A DNA stretch of 64,000 bases from Actinomadura mexicana (GTDB lineage: Bacteria; Actinomycetota; Actinomycetes; Streptosporangiales; Streptosporangiaceae): positions 476,344 to 540,343 of the forward strand of contig NZ_FZNP01000005.1 in NCBI RefSeq assembly GCF_900188105.1, in the 5' to 3' direction. Below are positions 49,211 through 58,370 of the stretch, one piece after another. Numbering within the stretch: position 1 is the first letter of the stretch; the number at the start of each line of letters is the position of its first letter. The notes below the pieces were generated by a model. It ran no database searches. It had not been told where the DNA came from and saw only the letters and a list, made by a program, of their open reading frames with translations. The position numbers were made by a program, and so were the translations under genes.

Positions 49211-50730
49211 GGCGCCCTCCCGTCCAGCACGGCCCGCCGGTAGGCCGACGGCTCCACCAGGTCGGCCGCGGCGCGCGCGCTCCAGGACGACAGCGGCCCG
49301 GCGAGCACGGCGATGAGGAGCCCGCCGGCGACCATCACGGCGGTCACGGCCTGCATGACCCGCACTCCACCCCGCGTGTAGGGCTCGGCGGCGGGCGGTT
49401 CGCCCGCCTCGTCCGGGCGGGGGCGCCAGAACCCGAGCGCCCAGATCCGCGCCATCGCCATGAGCGTGAGCAGGCTCGCGAGCACCGCGACGCCCGTGAC
49501 GGCGTAGGCCAGCGGCCGCCCCGACCCGAGGCCCGCCTGGAACAGGGCGAGCTTCGCGACGAATCCGGACGTCGGCGGCACCCCGCTCACGCTCATCGCG
49601 GGGATGAAGAACAGCACGGCGATGAGGGCCGACAGGCGGGCGAGGCCGCCGAGCCGGCGCAGGGACGTCTCCCCCGTGCGGGCCTGGATCAGGTCGCTGA
49701 CCAGGAACAGCGTCGCCTGCACGACGATGTGGTGGACGAGGTAGAGGATCGCCCCGGTGAGCCCGGCGACGCTGAACAGCGCGAGGCCGAAGAGCATGTA
49801 GCCGATGTGGCCGACGAGGGTGAACGAGAACACCCGGTGAATGTCCTCGTTCGCCAGCGCGCCGAGGGTGCCCACGATCATCGTCCCGGCGGCGAGGACG
49901 AGCATCACCCACGACCCGTGCTCGCGGGGGAACACCAGCGTCTCGACGCGGATGAGCGCGTACACCGCGGCCTTCGTCAGCAGGGCGGCGAACACGGCGG
50001 TGACCTTGGTGAGGGCCGCCGGGTAGGCGTCGGGCAGCCACAGGTGCATCGGCACGATCGCGCCCTTGATCCCGAACACCACGAGGAACAGCAGCCCGAG
50101 CGCCGTGCGGGTGCCCGCCGGGAGTGCCGGGACGCGCTCGGACAGGTCGGCGAGGTTCACCGTCCCGGCCGCCGCGTAGGTCAGGCCGAGCGCGGTGAGG
50201 AACATGATCGAGGACGTGAGGCTGACGACCGTGTAGGTCATGCTCGCCCGGACGCGCTCGGCCGTCGGCTGGAGGGTCATGAGCACGTAGCTCGACGCGA
50301 GCATCACCTCGAACGCGACGAACAGGTTGAACAGGTCGCCGGCGAGGAACACCAGGCTGACCCCGCCGGTCAGCGCCAGGTACGCGGGATGGAACACCCC
50401 CGGCTCGCTCCGGCGCTCCAGCGCGCCCGCGCCCTCCGCCACCGCGTGCAGCATGATCGCCAGCAGCACGGTGCTGGACACCACGAGCAGCAGCGCCGAC
50501 AGCCGGTCGGCGACGAGCGTGATGCCGAACGGCGCCGCCCAACCCCCGACCTGGACGGCGACGACCCCGTCCCGGGCCACGCCGACCAGCACCGCCACGG
50601 AGGCCGCCACCACTCCCGCCCCGACGAGCGGCGCGAGGACCCGCAGCCAGAACCGGCGCCGGCGGCTGATCATCGCGAGGGCCGCGCCCAGCAGCGGCAG
50701 CGCGAACGGCAGCGGAAGCAGGACGTTCAC
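49207..50730 (-). CDS. mrpD: Mrp antiporter subunit D (complex I-like)
   Basis: 507 aa from GTG 50730. 14 helices, NADH-quinone oxidoreductase-like fold, with the conserved Lys/Glu in KGAIVPMHLWLPDAYPAAL and TKVTAVFAALLTKAAVYALIR. One of two ion-translocating modules. Ends in a short C-terminal helix and RAP tail. Confidence 0.93.
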   Translation of the reverse strand: MNVLLPLPFALPLLGAALAMISRRRRFWLRVLAPLVGAGVVAASVAVLVGVARDGVVAVQVGGWAAPFGITLVADRLSALLLVVSSTVLLAIMLHAVAEGAGALERRSEPGVFHPAYLALTGGVSLVFLAGDLFNLFVAFEVMLASSYVLMTLQPTAERVRASMTYTVVSLTSSIMFLTALGLTYAAAGTVNLADLSERVPALPAGTRTALGLLFLVVFGIKGAIVPMHLWLPDAYPAALTKVTAVFAALLTKAAVYALIRVETLVFPREHGSWVMLVLAAGTMIVGTLGALANEDIHRVFSFTLVGHIGYMLFGLALFSVAGLTGAILYLVHHIVVQATLFLVSDLIQARTGETSLRRLGGLARLSALIAVLFFIPAMSVSGVPPTSGFVAKLALFQAGLGSGRPLAYAVTGVAVLASLLTLMAMARIWALGFWRPRPDEAGEPPAAEPYTRGGVRVMQAVTAVMVAGGLLIAVLAGPLSSWSARAAADLVEPSAYRRAVLDGRAP

Positions 50731-51143
50731 TCGTCCTCCTCCAGCGGGTCGTGCCTCTCCGGCGGGGCGTCCCAGGACTCGCGGCGGCGCTCGGCGCAGA
50801 TCCGGCGGTCCTCGACGTCGTCCTGCACCTCGTCCTCGCCGAGCAGCCGCCGGCTCCGGTAGGCCAGCGCCAGCAGGAACGCCGTGACGCCGAACGTGAT
50901 CACGATGGCGGTGAGCGCCATGGCCTGCGGCAGCGGGTCGGCCATCGTCCGCTCCGACCCCCCGCCGAGCAGCGGCGGCGCCCCCGCGGCCCCGCCCGCC
51001 AGCAGCAGGACGAGGTTGGCCCCGTGCCCGAGCAGCATGAACCCGACCACGACGCGGATCAGGGACCGCTGCATCAGCAGGTCGAACCCGGCCGCGAACA
51101 GCACGGCGACGGTCAGCACGAGGACGAGCGCGGGCCCGGTCAT
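50727..51143 (-). CDS. mrpC: Mrp antiporter subunit C (NuoK-like)
   Basis: 138 aa from ATG 51143. Three helices as in NuoK, with GFMLLGHGANLVLLLAGG and DPLPQAMALTAIVITFG. The acidic cytoplasmic tail (~35 aa) is an addition. Overlaps mrpA and mrpD by 4 bp. Confidence 0.92.
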   Translation of the reverse strand: MTGPALVLVLTVAVLFAAGFDLLMQRSLIRVVVGFMLLGHGANLVLLLAGGAAGAPPLLGGGSERTMADPLPQAMALTAIVITFGVTAFLLALAYRSRRLLGEDEVQDDVEDRRICAERRRESWDAPPERHDPLEEDE

Positions 51144-53938
51144 GCCGCCTCCTCCTCGTCCGGCTCGTCCTCCAGGCTCGCCCCGAGCGTGGAGAGGATC
51201 GTCAGCACCAGCCCGAGGACCACCAGGTACACCCCGATGTCGAAGAACAGGCTGGTCGGCACCTTGACCTCGCCCAAGACGGGCGGCGACGCGTGCAGGA
51301 CCTCCCCCTGGAGGAACTGCCCGTGCGGGAACCCGCCCGCCGACCAGCCGGCCGCGCCCGTGGCGGTCGCGAGCCCCAGGCCGCCGCCGATCAGGACGCT
51401 CGGCCGCACCGGCAGCGCGGTCGCCAGCTCCCGCCGGCCGCCCGGCAGGTAGCGCAGCACGAACGCCATGCCCGCCACGAGCCCGCCCACGAACCCGCCT
51501 CCCGGGTCGCCGTGCCCCGCGACGAGCAGGTAGAGGGAGAACACCAGGATCGTCGGGCCGAGAAACCGCGCCGCGGCCTCCAGCACCGCCGAGGATCCGC
51601 CGAGGGGCGGGCGCCCCGGCGCCGCCAGCCAGCGGCTCCCCGCCTCCCCCGGCCCGCGCTCGCCGCCGGACGGGGTCGGCAGCCGCCGCCCGCTGGTCAC
51701 CAGCCCGACGACGCCCATCGCCGCGACGCCCAGCACCGTGATCTCGCCGAGCGTGTCGAGCGCCCGCATCTCGACGAGGATCGCGTTCACGACGTTCTTG
51801 GCCCCCTCCCCGGCCGCGAGCCGGGCGTATCCGGACCCGACCGGACGGGTGCTCCGGCTCAGCACCGCCACCACCAGGAACAGCGCGACGAATCCGCCCA
51901 GGCACACACTGACCGCCCCGGCGACGGCCCTGGCCGCCCCCCGCCGGCGCCTCGGCGGGTACCGGCCCGGAAGCCGCCGCAGCACCAGCACCAGCATGAT
52001 CAGGGACAGCGTCTCCACGACGAAGAGGGTTAGCGCGAGATCGGGACCGCCCTGCACCACGAACAGCCCGCCGACCCCGTAACCCGTCCCGGCGAGCATC
52101 AGCGCGGCCGTCAGCCTGTGGCGGGCCCGCAGCGCCGCGAGCGCGCAGCCGATCACTACCACGGCGAGGACGACCTGCGCCGGGTCGTCCCACGCCCGCA
52201 GCCGGTCCACCGGAATCGCCGGGCCCGTCCCCCGGACCAGAGCGGCCGCCAGCGCCGAGCCGGGCACCGCCAGCGCCGTCGTCCCGATCACACCGAGGTA
52301 GACGGGCAGCGAGCCGATCTGCACACGCCGGGTCACTGCGTGCGCCCCGGCGAGGACCCCCTCGACCGTCCCGTCGTAGCCGCGCTGCGCGTCGAGGAAC
52401 CGCCACTTCGCCCGCCTTACGGGGAACGTCCGTCCGAACAGGACGAACACCACGGCACCCAGCACGAGTGCAAGCGCGGAAAGGCCGAGCGCCGACCCGG
52501 GCCCATGCCACAGAGCGAGCTTGTATTCGCCGTCCCCCGGCAGCGTGTCCGCATACGGCCCGGCGAGCTTCTGCATCACCCCGGGAACGACGCCCAAGGC
52601 GAATCCGGCCACAGCAAGGACCACAACGGGCCCGACCAACCCCCAATGCCCCCCAGGCGCGACATCTGCCTGACCGCCGAAGGCACCGAACAAGAACCGC
52701 ACGCCGTAGGCCACGGTCAGCGCGGAACCCGCCACGACCCCGGCGAGGACGGCAACATCCAGCCCGCCATGCGCGAAGGCCTCCATCGCGGCCTCTTTCG
52801 CCACGAACCCCAGGAACGGCGGCAGCCCGATCATCGACGCCGTGGCGGCCGTCGCCGCGACCGCCAGCACCGGCAGCCGCCGCCAGGCCCCCGAGAGCCG
52901 ATCGGCACGGCGCGTCCCCGTCTCGCGCTCCACCGTCCCGACCGTCAGGAACAGCGGCGCCTTGAACAGCCCGTGGGCCAGCAGCAACGCGGTGCCCGCC
53001 AGCGCCGCCGTCCGCGTTCCGTCCCCCAGCAGGACCATCAGCAGACCGAGCTGGCTCACCGTCCCGTACGCGAGCAGCCTTTTCAGGTCATGCTGCCGCA
53101 GCGCGAGGACCCCGCCCACCAGCAGGCTCAGCAACCCGACGCCCACCACCAGCGGGCGCCACACCCCGGCATCGCCGAACGCGGGCGCCAGCCGCGCCAC
53201 CAGGTAGACGCCCGCCTTCACCATGGCCGCGGCGTGCAGATAGGCACTGACCGGAGTGGGCGCGACCATCGCGGCGGGAAGCCACGCGTGCAGGGGCACC
53301 TGCGCGGACTTGGCGAACGCCCCGAGCAGCACCAGCACCAGCCCCGCCGTCGCCAGGGAACCGCTCGGCGGGTCGACCGCCATCGCCGAGATCCGGTACG
53401 TCCCGGCGGACTGCCCGAGCAGCACGAACCCGGCGAGCATGGCCAGCCCGAACGCGGTCGTCGTCAGCAGCGCCTGCGTCGCCGCCCGCCGGTCCTCCGC
53501 CCGCTCCGGCCGGGTCGCGCCGATGAGCACGAACGAGCTGAGCGTGGTCAGCTCCCAGAACACGTACAGGACGAGCAGGTTGTCGGCCAGCACCAGCCCG
53601 GTCATCGCCCCCGCGAACGCGACGAGCGTCCCGATCATCAGCCTCTCGGGACGCTCGAAATACCAGCCCGCGTAGCACAGGACCACGGCCCCCACCCCGC
53701 CGACCAGCAGCAGCATGACGATGGACAGCGCGTCCAGCCGGAAGTCGAACACCAGCCCCAGATCCGGCGCCCAGTCCAACCTCGCCGTGACCGCGCCCTT
53801 CCCGACCTGCGCGGCAGCCCATCCGGCCGTGGCCGCCGGGAGCACCGCCGCGGCACAGGCCATCACGCGCCGACGCCGCCCGAGCGCCCAGGGCACCGCG
53901 ACCGCGACGACGGCATAAGCGAGAACCAGCACGAGCAT
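51140..53938 (-). CDS. mrpA: Mrp antiporter subunit A with fused subunit B
   Basis: 932 aa. N-terminal ~500 residues are the NuoL-like proton module (FFWELTTLSSFVLIG pattern, HAWLPAAMVAPTPVSAYLHAA, KAGVYLVARLAP). Then the MrpA-specific helices (residues ~600-770, DUF4040: DLALTLFVVETLSLIMLVL). The last ~150 residues are MnhB (AARFLGPTILVFSLYLLVAGHGDPGGGFVGG, in parts). This AB fusion is common outside Bacillus. It exchanges Na+/K+ for H+ and supports alkali and salt tolerance. First gene of the operon. Confidence 0.93.
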   Translation of the reverse strand: MLVLVLAYAVVAVAVPWALGRRRRVMACAAAVLPAATAGWAAAQVGKGAVTARLDWAPDLGLVFDFRLDALSIVMLLLVGGVGAVVLCYAGWYFERPERLMIGTLVAFAGAMTGLVLADNLLVLYVFWELTTLSSFVLIGATRPERAEDRRAATQALLTTTAFGLAMLAGFVLLGQSAGTYRISAMAVDPPSGSLATAGLVLVLLGAFAKSAQVPLHAWLPAAMVAPTPVSAYLHAAAMVKAGVYLVARLAPAFGDAGVWRPLVVGVGLLSLLVGGVLALRQHDLKRLLAYGTVSQLGLLMVLLGDGTRTAALAGTALLLAHGLFKAPLFLTVGTVERETGTRRADRLSGAWRRLPVLAVAATAATASMIGLPPFLGFVAKEAAMEAFAHGGLDVAVLAGVVAGSALTVAYGVRFLFGAFGGQADVAPGGHWGLVGPVVVLAVAGFALGVVPGVMQKLAGPYADTLPGDGEYKLALWHGPGSALGLSALALVLGAVVFVLFGRTFPVRRAKWRFLDAQRGYDGTVEGVLAGAHAVTRRVQIGSLPVYLGVIGTTALAVPGSALAAALVRGTGPAIPVDRLRAWDDPAQVVLAVVVIGCALAALRARHRLTAALMLAGTGYGVGGLFVVQGGPDLALTLFVVETLSLIMLVLVLRRLPGRYPPRRRRGAARAVAGAVSVCLGGFVALFLVVAVLSRSTRPVGSGYARLAAGEGAKNVVNAILVEMRALDTLGEITVLGVAAMGVVGLVTSGRRLPTPSGGERGPGEAGSRWLAAPGRPPLGGSSAVLEAAARFLGPTILVFSLYLLVAGHGDPGGGFVGGLVAGMAFVLRYLPGGRRELATALPVRPSVLIGGGLGLATATGAAGWSAGGFPHGQFLQGEVLHASPPVLGEVKVPTSLFFDIGVYLVVLGLVLTILSTLGASLEDEPDEEEAA

Positions 53939-54048
53939 GCCGCCGCAGCTCCCCTCCGCAAGGCACGTCGCCTCCCACTTACCCGATCACCACCCCCGAA
54001 ACGACCACCCGCCCGCACGGAACCACCAAGATCCACCCGACACGCGAA

Positions 54049-54080
54049 AGCGCCCCGGCCCACCCACGGGCCGGGGCGCT
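54049..54080 (-). terminator. Terminator behind the DUF397 gene
   Basis: Perfect 13-bp stem AGCGCCCCGGCCC/GGGCCGGGGCGCT with a 6-nt loop; read on the minus strand it is followed by TTTC. It insulates the Mrp operon from the XRE-DUF397 unit. Confidence 0.85.
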
Positions 54081-54102
54081 CAAACGCCGTTCGAGGAAAG
54101 CG

Positions 54103-54285
54103 TCAGCGCTTCAACTCGGCGATCAGAGCTCTGAAGCTTTCGGGGGTGATGGCGAGGTGACCACCCGCAGGGTCCTTCGAGTCCCGAACCCCGACGCCCC
54201 GGCCGAGGTCGGCCACTTCCACGCACTCCCCGCCGTTAGAAGCGCTGTGGGACGCCTTGCGCCAGTGAAGCTCGTTCAAGTCCAT
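54103..54285 (-). CDS. DUF397 protein (WhiJ-type partner)
   Basis: 60 aa from ATG 54285, overlapping the XRE gene by 10 bp. ELHWRKASHSASNGGECVEVAD is the DUF397 hallmark (in parts), with VRDSKDPAGGHLAITP near the C-terminus. DUF397 proteins act with an adjacent XRE/DUF5753 regulator, many copies per actinomycete genome, some linked to development. The role is possibly toxin-like or antirepressor; not established. Confidence 0.92.
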   Translation of the reverse strand: MDLNELHWRKASHSASNGGECVEVADLGRGVGVRDSKDPAGGHLAITPESFRALIAELKR

Positions 54286-55082
54286 CTGTCCTTCACCGTT
54301 CTTGACATCAGGTCGGCTGACTGGTCGATGGGTAACGCCAAGGAGCGTATCTCCCGAAGTGCGCGGCGCACCTCGGAGACGTCTTCGATCTCGCCCATCG
54401 TGAAGCCACGTGCCACGGTCTCCACATACGCCACTTCTGTGAGGTCGTCCAACGTCGCGCACGTAACCGACCCGACGTTGCCGATGTGCTCACCGTGGGA
54501 CGGAACTACCTGAACCGTGATGCGCTTCGAGGGCGGGTTCAGCAGGTGTCCCAGTTGATCTCTCATCACCTCCGAACTGCCAACCCTTCGATACAAAACG
54601 CCCTCATCCATCAGGAAGGTGCAGTCGGGCGGGTCCTCACGGAGGAGGATCTCCTGACGCTTCAGCCGCGCTTCGATCGCTTCGGTGTTCCCGTGCAGCA
54701 CGGCCGTCGCGTAGGCAGGTGTCTGCAACAGACCATGGACGAGCATGGTTTGCCAGCTCTCCAGCGCATCGGCCGTCTCTTCGACGCTCACCCAGTCGAA
54801 CCAGATTGGGAAGGCCGCGTCCTTCACCAGGTCTTCCCATAGCGACACCATCTCACCGGTCGCCTCAAGGACCTTGTCCATCTCCTCGGCGAACTCCAGC
54901 GTGCAACGAGTCCGGCCCGTCTCGACCGCGCCGATGTACTGCGGAGTGACGCCTTCACCGTCGCGGGCCCTGCACGCGAGGTTCTCCTGCGACCAGCCCT
55001 TCGCCTCCCGCAACCGACGGAAGCGGCGCCCGAACGACAGGAGGGAAGGGCTGACCTTGCCCTTGTAGCGACGTGGCGTCAT
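54276..55082 (-). CDS. XRE-family regulator with DUF5753
   Basis: 268 aa from ATG 55082 with GAGGGA upstream; a TTG at 55100 lacks that. N-terminal HTH_31 (RFRRLREAKGWSQENLACRA, TPQYIGAVETGRTR), then the DUF5753 ligand-like part with FDWVSVEETADALESWQTMLVHGLLQTP (in pieces) and TVQVVPSHGEHIG. It forms a module with the DUF397 gene. Upstream is the divergent anti-sigma-like gene at 55239. Confidence 0.92.
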   Translation of the reverse strand: MTPRRYKGKVSPSLLSFGRRFRRLREAKGWSQENLACRARDGEGVTPQYIGAVETGRTRCTLEFAEEMDKVLEATGEMVSLWEDLVKDAAFPIWFDWVSVEETADALESWQTMLVHGLLQTPAYATAVLHGNTEAIEARLKRQEILLREDPPDCTFLMDEGVLYRRVGSSEVMRDQLGHLLNPPSKRITVQVVPSHGEHIGNVGSVTCATLDDLTEVAYVETVARGFTMGEIEDVSEVRRALREIRSLALPIDQSADLMSRTVKDRWT

Positions 55083-55238
55083 GCCGTCATCGTCCCTCAA
55101 GCAGGGCTCAACCAGCCAGCAAGTACGGCGAACTCGTCACCCGGAACTTGTCCAGCTCCACCTGCGCTTCGTGACACTGCGCACGCACTTGGTGACTGAC
55201 TGGGTCTCGTCAGCCGACCCACCTCAGAGGTCGTACCG

Positions 55239-55634
55239 ATGTCCGTAGTCGCACAGTCCCCAGAAGTCTCGACCGTCGTACTCGCACCCACCGCCGACGC
55301 TCCGCTTCTCGCCCGCCGGTTCCTCACCGACCAGTTCGCCGCATGGAAGATCGCCGAGGACTATCTGGCGCGCGTCGTCATCTCCGAACTCGTCACGAAC
55401 GCCTACCGGCACGGTGAAGGCTTCATCGTCGTCCGCCTCTTCCTCAACCGCGACAGGCTCGCCGTCCTGGAGGTGTGGGACGCCGGAGAACGCCGGCCCG
55501 TGGTCCAACCTCAGGACGATGCCGCACTGTCCGGCCGGGGGCTCCAGATCGTCTCCGAAATGGTGAAGGCGTGGGGCGTCCGCTCGCTCAACGAGGGCGG
55601 AAAGGCCGTCTGGGCGAAGCTGCCCATCACCTGA
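55239..55634 (+). CDS. GHKL ATP-binding protein (anti-sigma-regulatory-factor type)
   Basis: 131 aa. HATPase_c_2: N-box ISELVTNAYRHGEG, G-boxes VWDAGERRP and LSGRGLQIVSEM, final AVWAKLPI strand. Stand-alone RsbW-like proteins of this kind sit next to XRE-DUF397 pairs in many actinomycetes. It binds ATP and may antagonise a sigma factor or a partner regulator; no cognate sigma gene is in view. Confidence 0.88.
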   Translation: MSVVAQSPEVSTVVLAPTADAPLLARRFLTDQFAAWKIAEDYLARVVISELVTNAYRHGEGFIVVRLFLNRDRLAVLEVWDAGERRPVVQPQDDAALSGRGLQIVSEMVKAWGVRSLNEGGKAVWAKLPIT

Positions 55635-55687
55635 CCTGCAAAGGCTGTCGCGGCACACGAGGCGGGGCCTCTACATGCGATGAGACG

Positions 55688-55906
55688 ATGAGCGTCACAC
55701 TCCTACTGATTCAGCACCTTTTCCCCGGGTGGTCGATCACGCTGGACCGCGAGGGGATCTGGCGGGCGTCCGGTCGGGTTCTGATCTCGTCCAGCGACGT
55801 CGAGGGACTGTTCGACCTCATGCATCTCGCCGACCCTGCGGCCATGGAACGCGCCGCCCGACTGCTTGCAGAACCCCCTCAAGCCTGCCGGTCTCCTTTC
55901 GCATGA
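55688..55906 (+). CDS. Small hypothetical protein
   Basis: 72 aa from ATG 55688. FPGWSITLDREGIWRASGR then LISSSDVEGLFDLMHLADPA: a compact alpha/beta protein, seen next to GHKL/XRE-DUF397 modules in actinomycetes, of unknown function. 53 bp after the ATPase gene, so probably co-transcribed. Its 3' end overlaps the truncated LysR gene by 28 bp (convergent). Confidence 0.6.
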   Translation: MSVTLLLIQHLFPGWSITLDREGIWRASGRVLISSSDVEGLFDLMHLADPAAMERAARLLAEPPQACRSPFA

Positions 55907-56793
55907 GACGACGTCTCAGTAGGTGGAGAAGGGGTGTTGTGGCGGACGGTGGCGCGGATTTGGTCACGGAACCACTGGTGGCCGCGGTCGGACGAGTGGC
56001 GCGGGTGCCAGGCCATGCCGATATCGATCGGCGGGGTCGCGACCGGGATCGGGAAGGTGCGCAGCCCGAGGGCAGCGAGGGTGTCGGGAAACCATCCGTC
56101 GAGGGTGAGGCAGACCAGGTCGCCGGTGCGGGCCATCAGAAGGGCTGCGGTATGGCTGGGGACGACGGCCGCCGTGCGCCGGCGCAGCCCCTGCTGGGCG
56201 AGCGCGGTGTCGATGGGCCCGTGGCGTTTGCCCTGCCGGGAGATGCCGATGTGGTCGGCGGCGGCGAACCGGCGGGCGTCGATCGGTCCGGCGAACAGGG
56301 GGTGGTCGGCTCGGGCGACGGCGACCAGGGGGACGGCGACCAGGGGCTCAGTGCAGGTTTCGGGGTCCAGGTGGTTCAGGACGCCGAGTTCGAGGTCGAC
56401 CGTGCCCTGGCGAAGGGCGGGAGTTCCCTCGATCGACTCCGGGAGGAAGACCAGTACGGCCTGGGGCGCCTCCGCGCGGACGCGCTCGGTCAGCAGGGTG
56501 GCCAGATTGGCCAGCAGGAGGTCGCTGACCTGCGCGGTGAACGTCCGGTCCAGGTCGGGAAGGCCGGGCCCGGGCGCCGGGGCGAGAACGGCGTCGGCGT
56601 GTTCGAGGAGCGAGCGGACCTCCTCCCGCAGGTGCACCGCGCGGGGAGTGGGGACCATCTGCTGCCCAGCGCGGACCAGGAGCGGATCCCCTGTGGCGCG
56701 GCGCAGTCGTCCGAGAGCGCGGCTGACGGCGGCCGGAGAGGTGCCGAGCCGCTCGGCGGCACGGGTGACGCTGCTCTCCTGGAGGAGGGCGTC
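55879..56793 (-). pseudogene. LysR-family regulator, 5' end lost
   Basis: The frame runs through a LysR effector domain (residues after MVPTPRAVHLREEV to the stop). Upstream and in frame it continues into the HTH (DALLQESSVTRAAERLGTSP, AAVSRALGRLRRATGDPLL). There is no ATG, GTG or TTG in frame above ATG 56658, and the normal ~10-15 N-terminal residues before DALLQE are missing. Translation from 56658 would make a protein without its DNA-binding helix. Truncated at ~56793, exactly where the divergent propeller gene also begins. Confidence 0.75.
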
Positions 56794-56795
56794 CC

Positions 56796-57698
56796 GACAC
56801 CCGGCGGCGGCTCCTGTGGTGCGCCGGCACCTATCAATCGGGCTACTACCACGCGAACTCCGGCAGGCGCAGCGAGCTCACCGTCATCGACCCTGACACG
56901 CGGCGGGTCGTCGAGGTCGTCGACCTGGCGCCGGAGCACGGGCCGCACGGCCTCGCGCTGGACGCCGAGCGCGGGCTGCTGTACGTGAGCGTCGAGGGAT
57001 CCGCCGAAAGGCCCGGAGGCGTGGTGGTCGTCGACGCCGGCACGCGGCGTCCGATCGGGCGGATCGACACCGAGGCTCCGGGGCCGCACTGGTTCGTCAT
57101 CAGCCCGGACGGGACCGCTGGCTACGCCAGTAACAAGGAGGCGCGGTTCGTGTCGGTCGTCGACCTGGAGAAGGGGACGCTCACCGCCAAGGTCGAAGTC
57201 CCCGGCAGCGAAGGGCTGGCGGTCTCGCCGGACGGGACGCGGGTGTTCGTCGCCGCGCCCTACGGATCGTTCGCCGCGGGTGCCGAGCCGCCCTCCCCCG
57301 GGATCCGCGTGATCGATGCCGCGGCCGCCGCCGTGACCGATGTCCTGCCGGTCGATGATGTCGTGTTCCCCGTCCACGTCACGTCGACCGGCAAGGTGCT
57401 GGCCGGGGGGTTGCGGATGGCCACCGACCCCGGGAGCCGGCTGGGCCGCCACTCCCCCGGGCGGCTGACGGTGTTCTCGTCCGCCTCCGGCGACCGGCTC
57501 GGACAGGCGGAGATCGGGCTGTTCCCGCTCACGATCACCTCCTCACCGGACGGCGCGCTCGGATACGTCGCCTGCGTCGTCTCCTCGACGGTCGACATCA
57601 TCGACCTGGAGTCGATGCAGCGACTCAACCGGCTCGACATCGCCAAGCGAGGTGAGCCCGGCGCGCACGGCCTGGCCTATATCCCCCGGGCAAGCTGA
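56796..57698 (+). pseudogene. YVTN-type beta-propeller protein, 5' end lost
   Basis: The homologous frame starts around 56796 (LLWCAGTYQSGYYHANSGRR), 30 bp after an in-frame TGA at 56766, and no start codon occurs until GTG 56985. Repeats of ~40 residues, such as GPHGLALDAERGLLYVSVEG, GPHWFVISPDGTAGYASNKE and GLAVSPDGTRVFVAAP, mark a YncE-like beta-propeller, normally exported. The signal peptide and first blade are missing. GTG 56985 could still start a 237-aa product without export signal. It probably shared a divergent promoter with the LysR gene. Confidence 0.7.
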
Positions 57699-57745
57699 GC
57701 CGCGCAAACCAGCCGCGCCCCTGCGGCGACCTTGCCGGGCCGCGC

Positions 57746-58282
57746 TCACCGTCCTGGCGTCTTCGCTCTGAGGCCGTCCAGCATCACGCGGGTGACGGCG
57801 TCGTCCTCCTGCGCTCCAGGCCGGCAGACGGCGGTGCTGAGGATCTCGACGGCCTCGGCCGGGCTGATGTCATCGCGCATCGCGCCCTCCTCCTGCACCT
57901 CCTGCATGAGCTCCCGGAGGAGGCCGTCGACCTCGTCCTGCAAGGCGAGCCGCTCCTCCGGCATCGAATCGCCATCCGCGACGGCCTTGATGAGCGCGAA
58001 CGGCTGACCAGCGCAGAAGGCGACGACCCGGGTCAGCACCTCCCAGCGCGGAAGCTCCTGCTCGCGCAGGCGCCGTATCTCCACTCCGAGACACCGGAGC
58101 GAACTGGTCGCGATCTCCTCGACGAGAGCCCGCCGGTCGGGGAAGTGCCGGTAGAGGGTGCCCACGCCGAGGCCCGCCGCCCGCGCGATCTCCTCCATGC
58201 TGACGCCGGGCCCCCGCTCGACGAACAGCCCGAGGGCACAGGAAACGATCCGCTCGCGGTTGCGCTTCGCGTCGGCCCGCAT
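57746..58282 (-). CDS. TetR-family transcriptional regulator
   Basis: 178 aa from ATG 58282. N-terminal HTH: RIVSCALGLFVERGPGVSMEEIARAAGLGVGTLYRHFPDR (in parts). The ligand domain is shorter than usual and acidic (QEVQEEGAMRDD). It is divergent from the LLM oxidoreductase at 58371, 88 bp apart, and likely represses it. Ligand unknown. Confidence 0.9.
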   Translation of the reverse strand: MRADAKRNRERIVSCALGLFVERGPGVSMEEIARAAGLGVGTLYRHFPDRRALVEEIATSSLRCLGVEIRRLREQELPRWEVLTRVVAFCAGQPFALIKAVADGDSMPEERLALQDEVDGLLRELMQEVQEEGAMRDDISPAEAVEILSTAVCRPGAQEDDAVTRVMLDGLRAKTPGR

Positions 58283-58370
58283 CGTGCTCCTCCCGAGGCA
58301 ACCGGAACAAGGGATTCAGGTTATCCTGCACAACCAGAACCGGAAGATCCGATTCACCTTGGAGCGGCTC

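Noticed and set aside
52468..54160. Plus-strand frames opposite mrpA
   Set aside because: Arg/Pro/Gln-rich shadow sequence; the opposite strand is a clear Mrp subunit.
56490..57452. 320-residue minus-strand frame across the propeller gene
   Set aside because: Not homologous to anything recognised; it is antiphase to the LysR frame and to the propeller, and has no start context.
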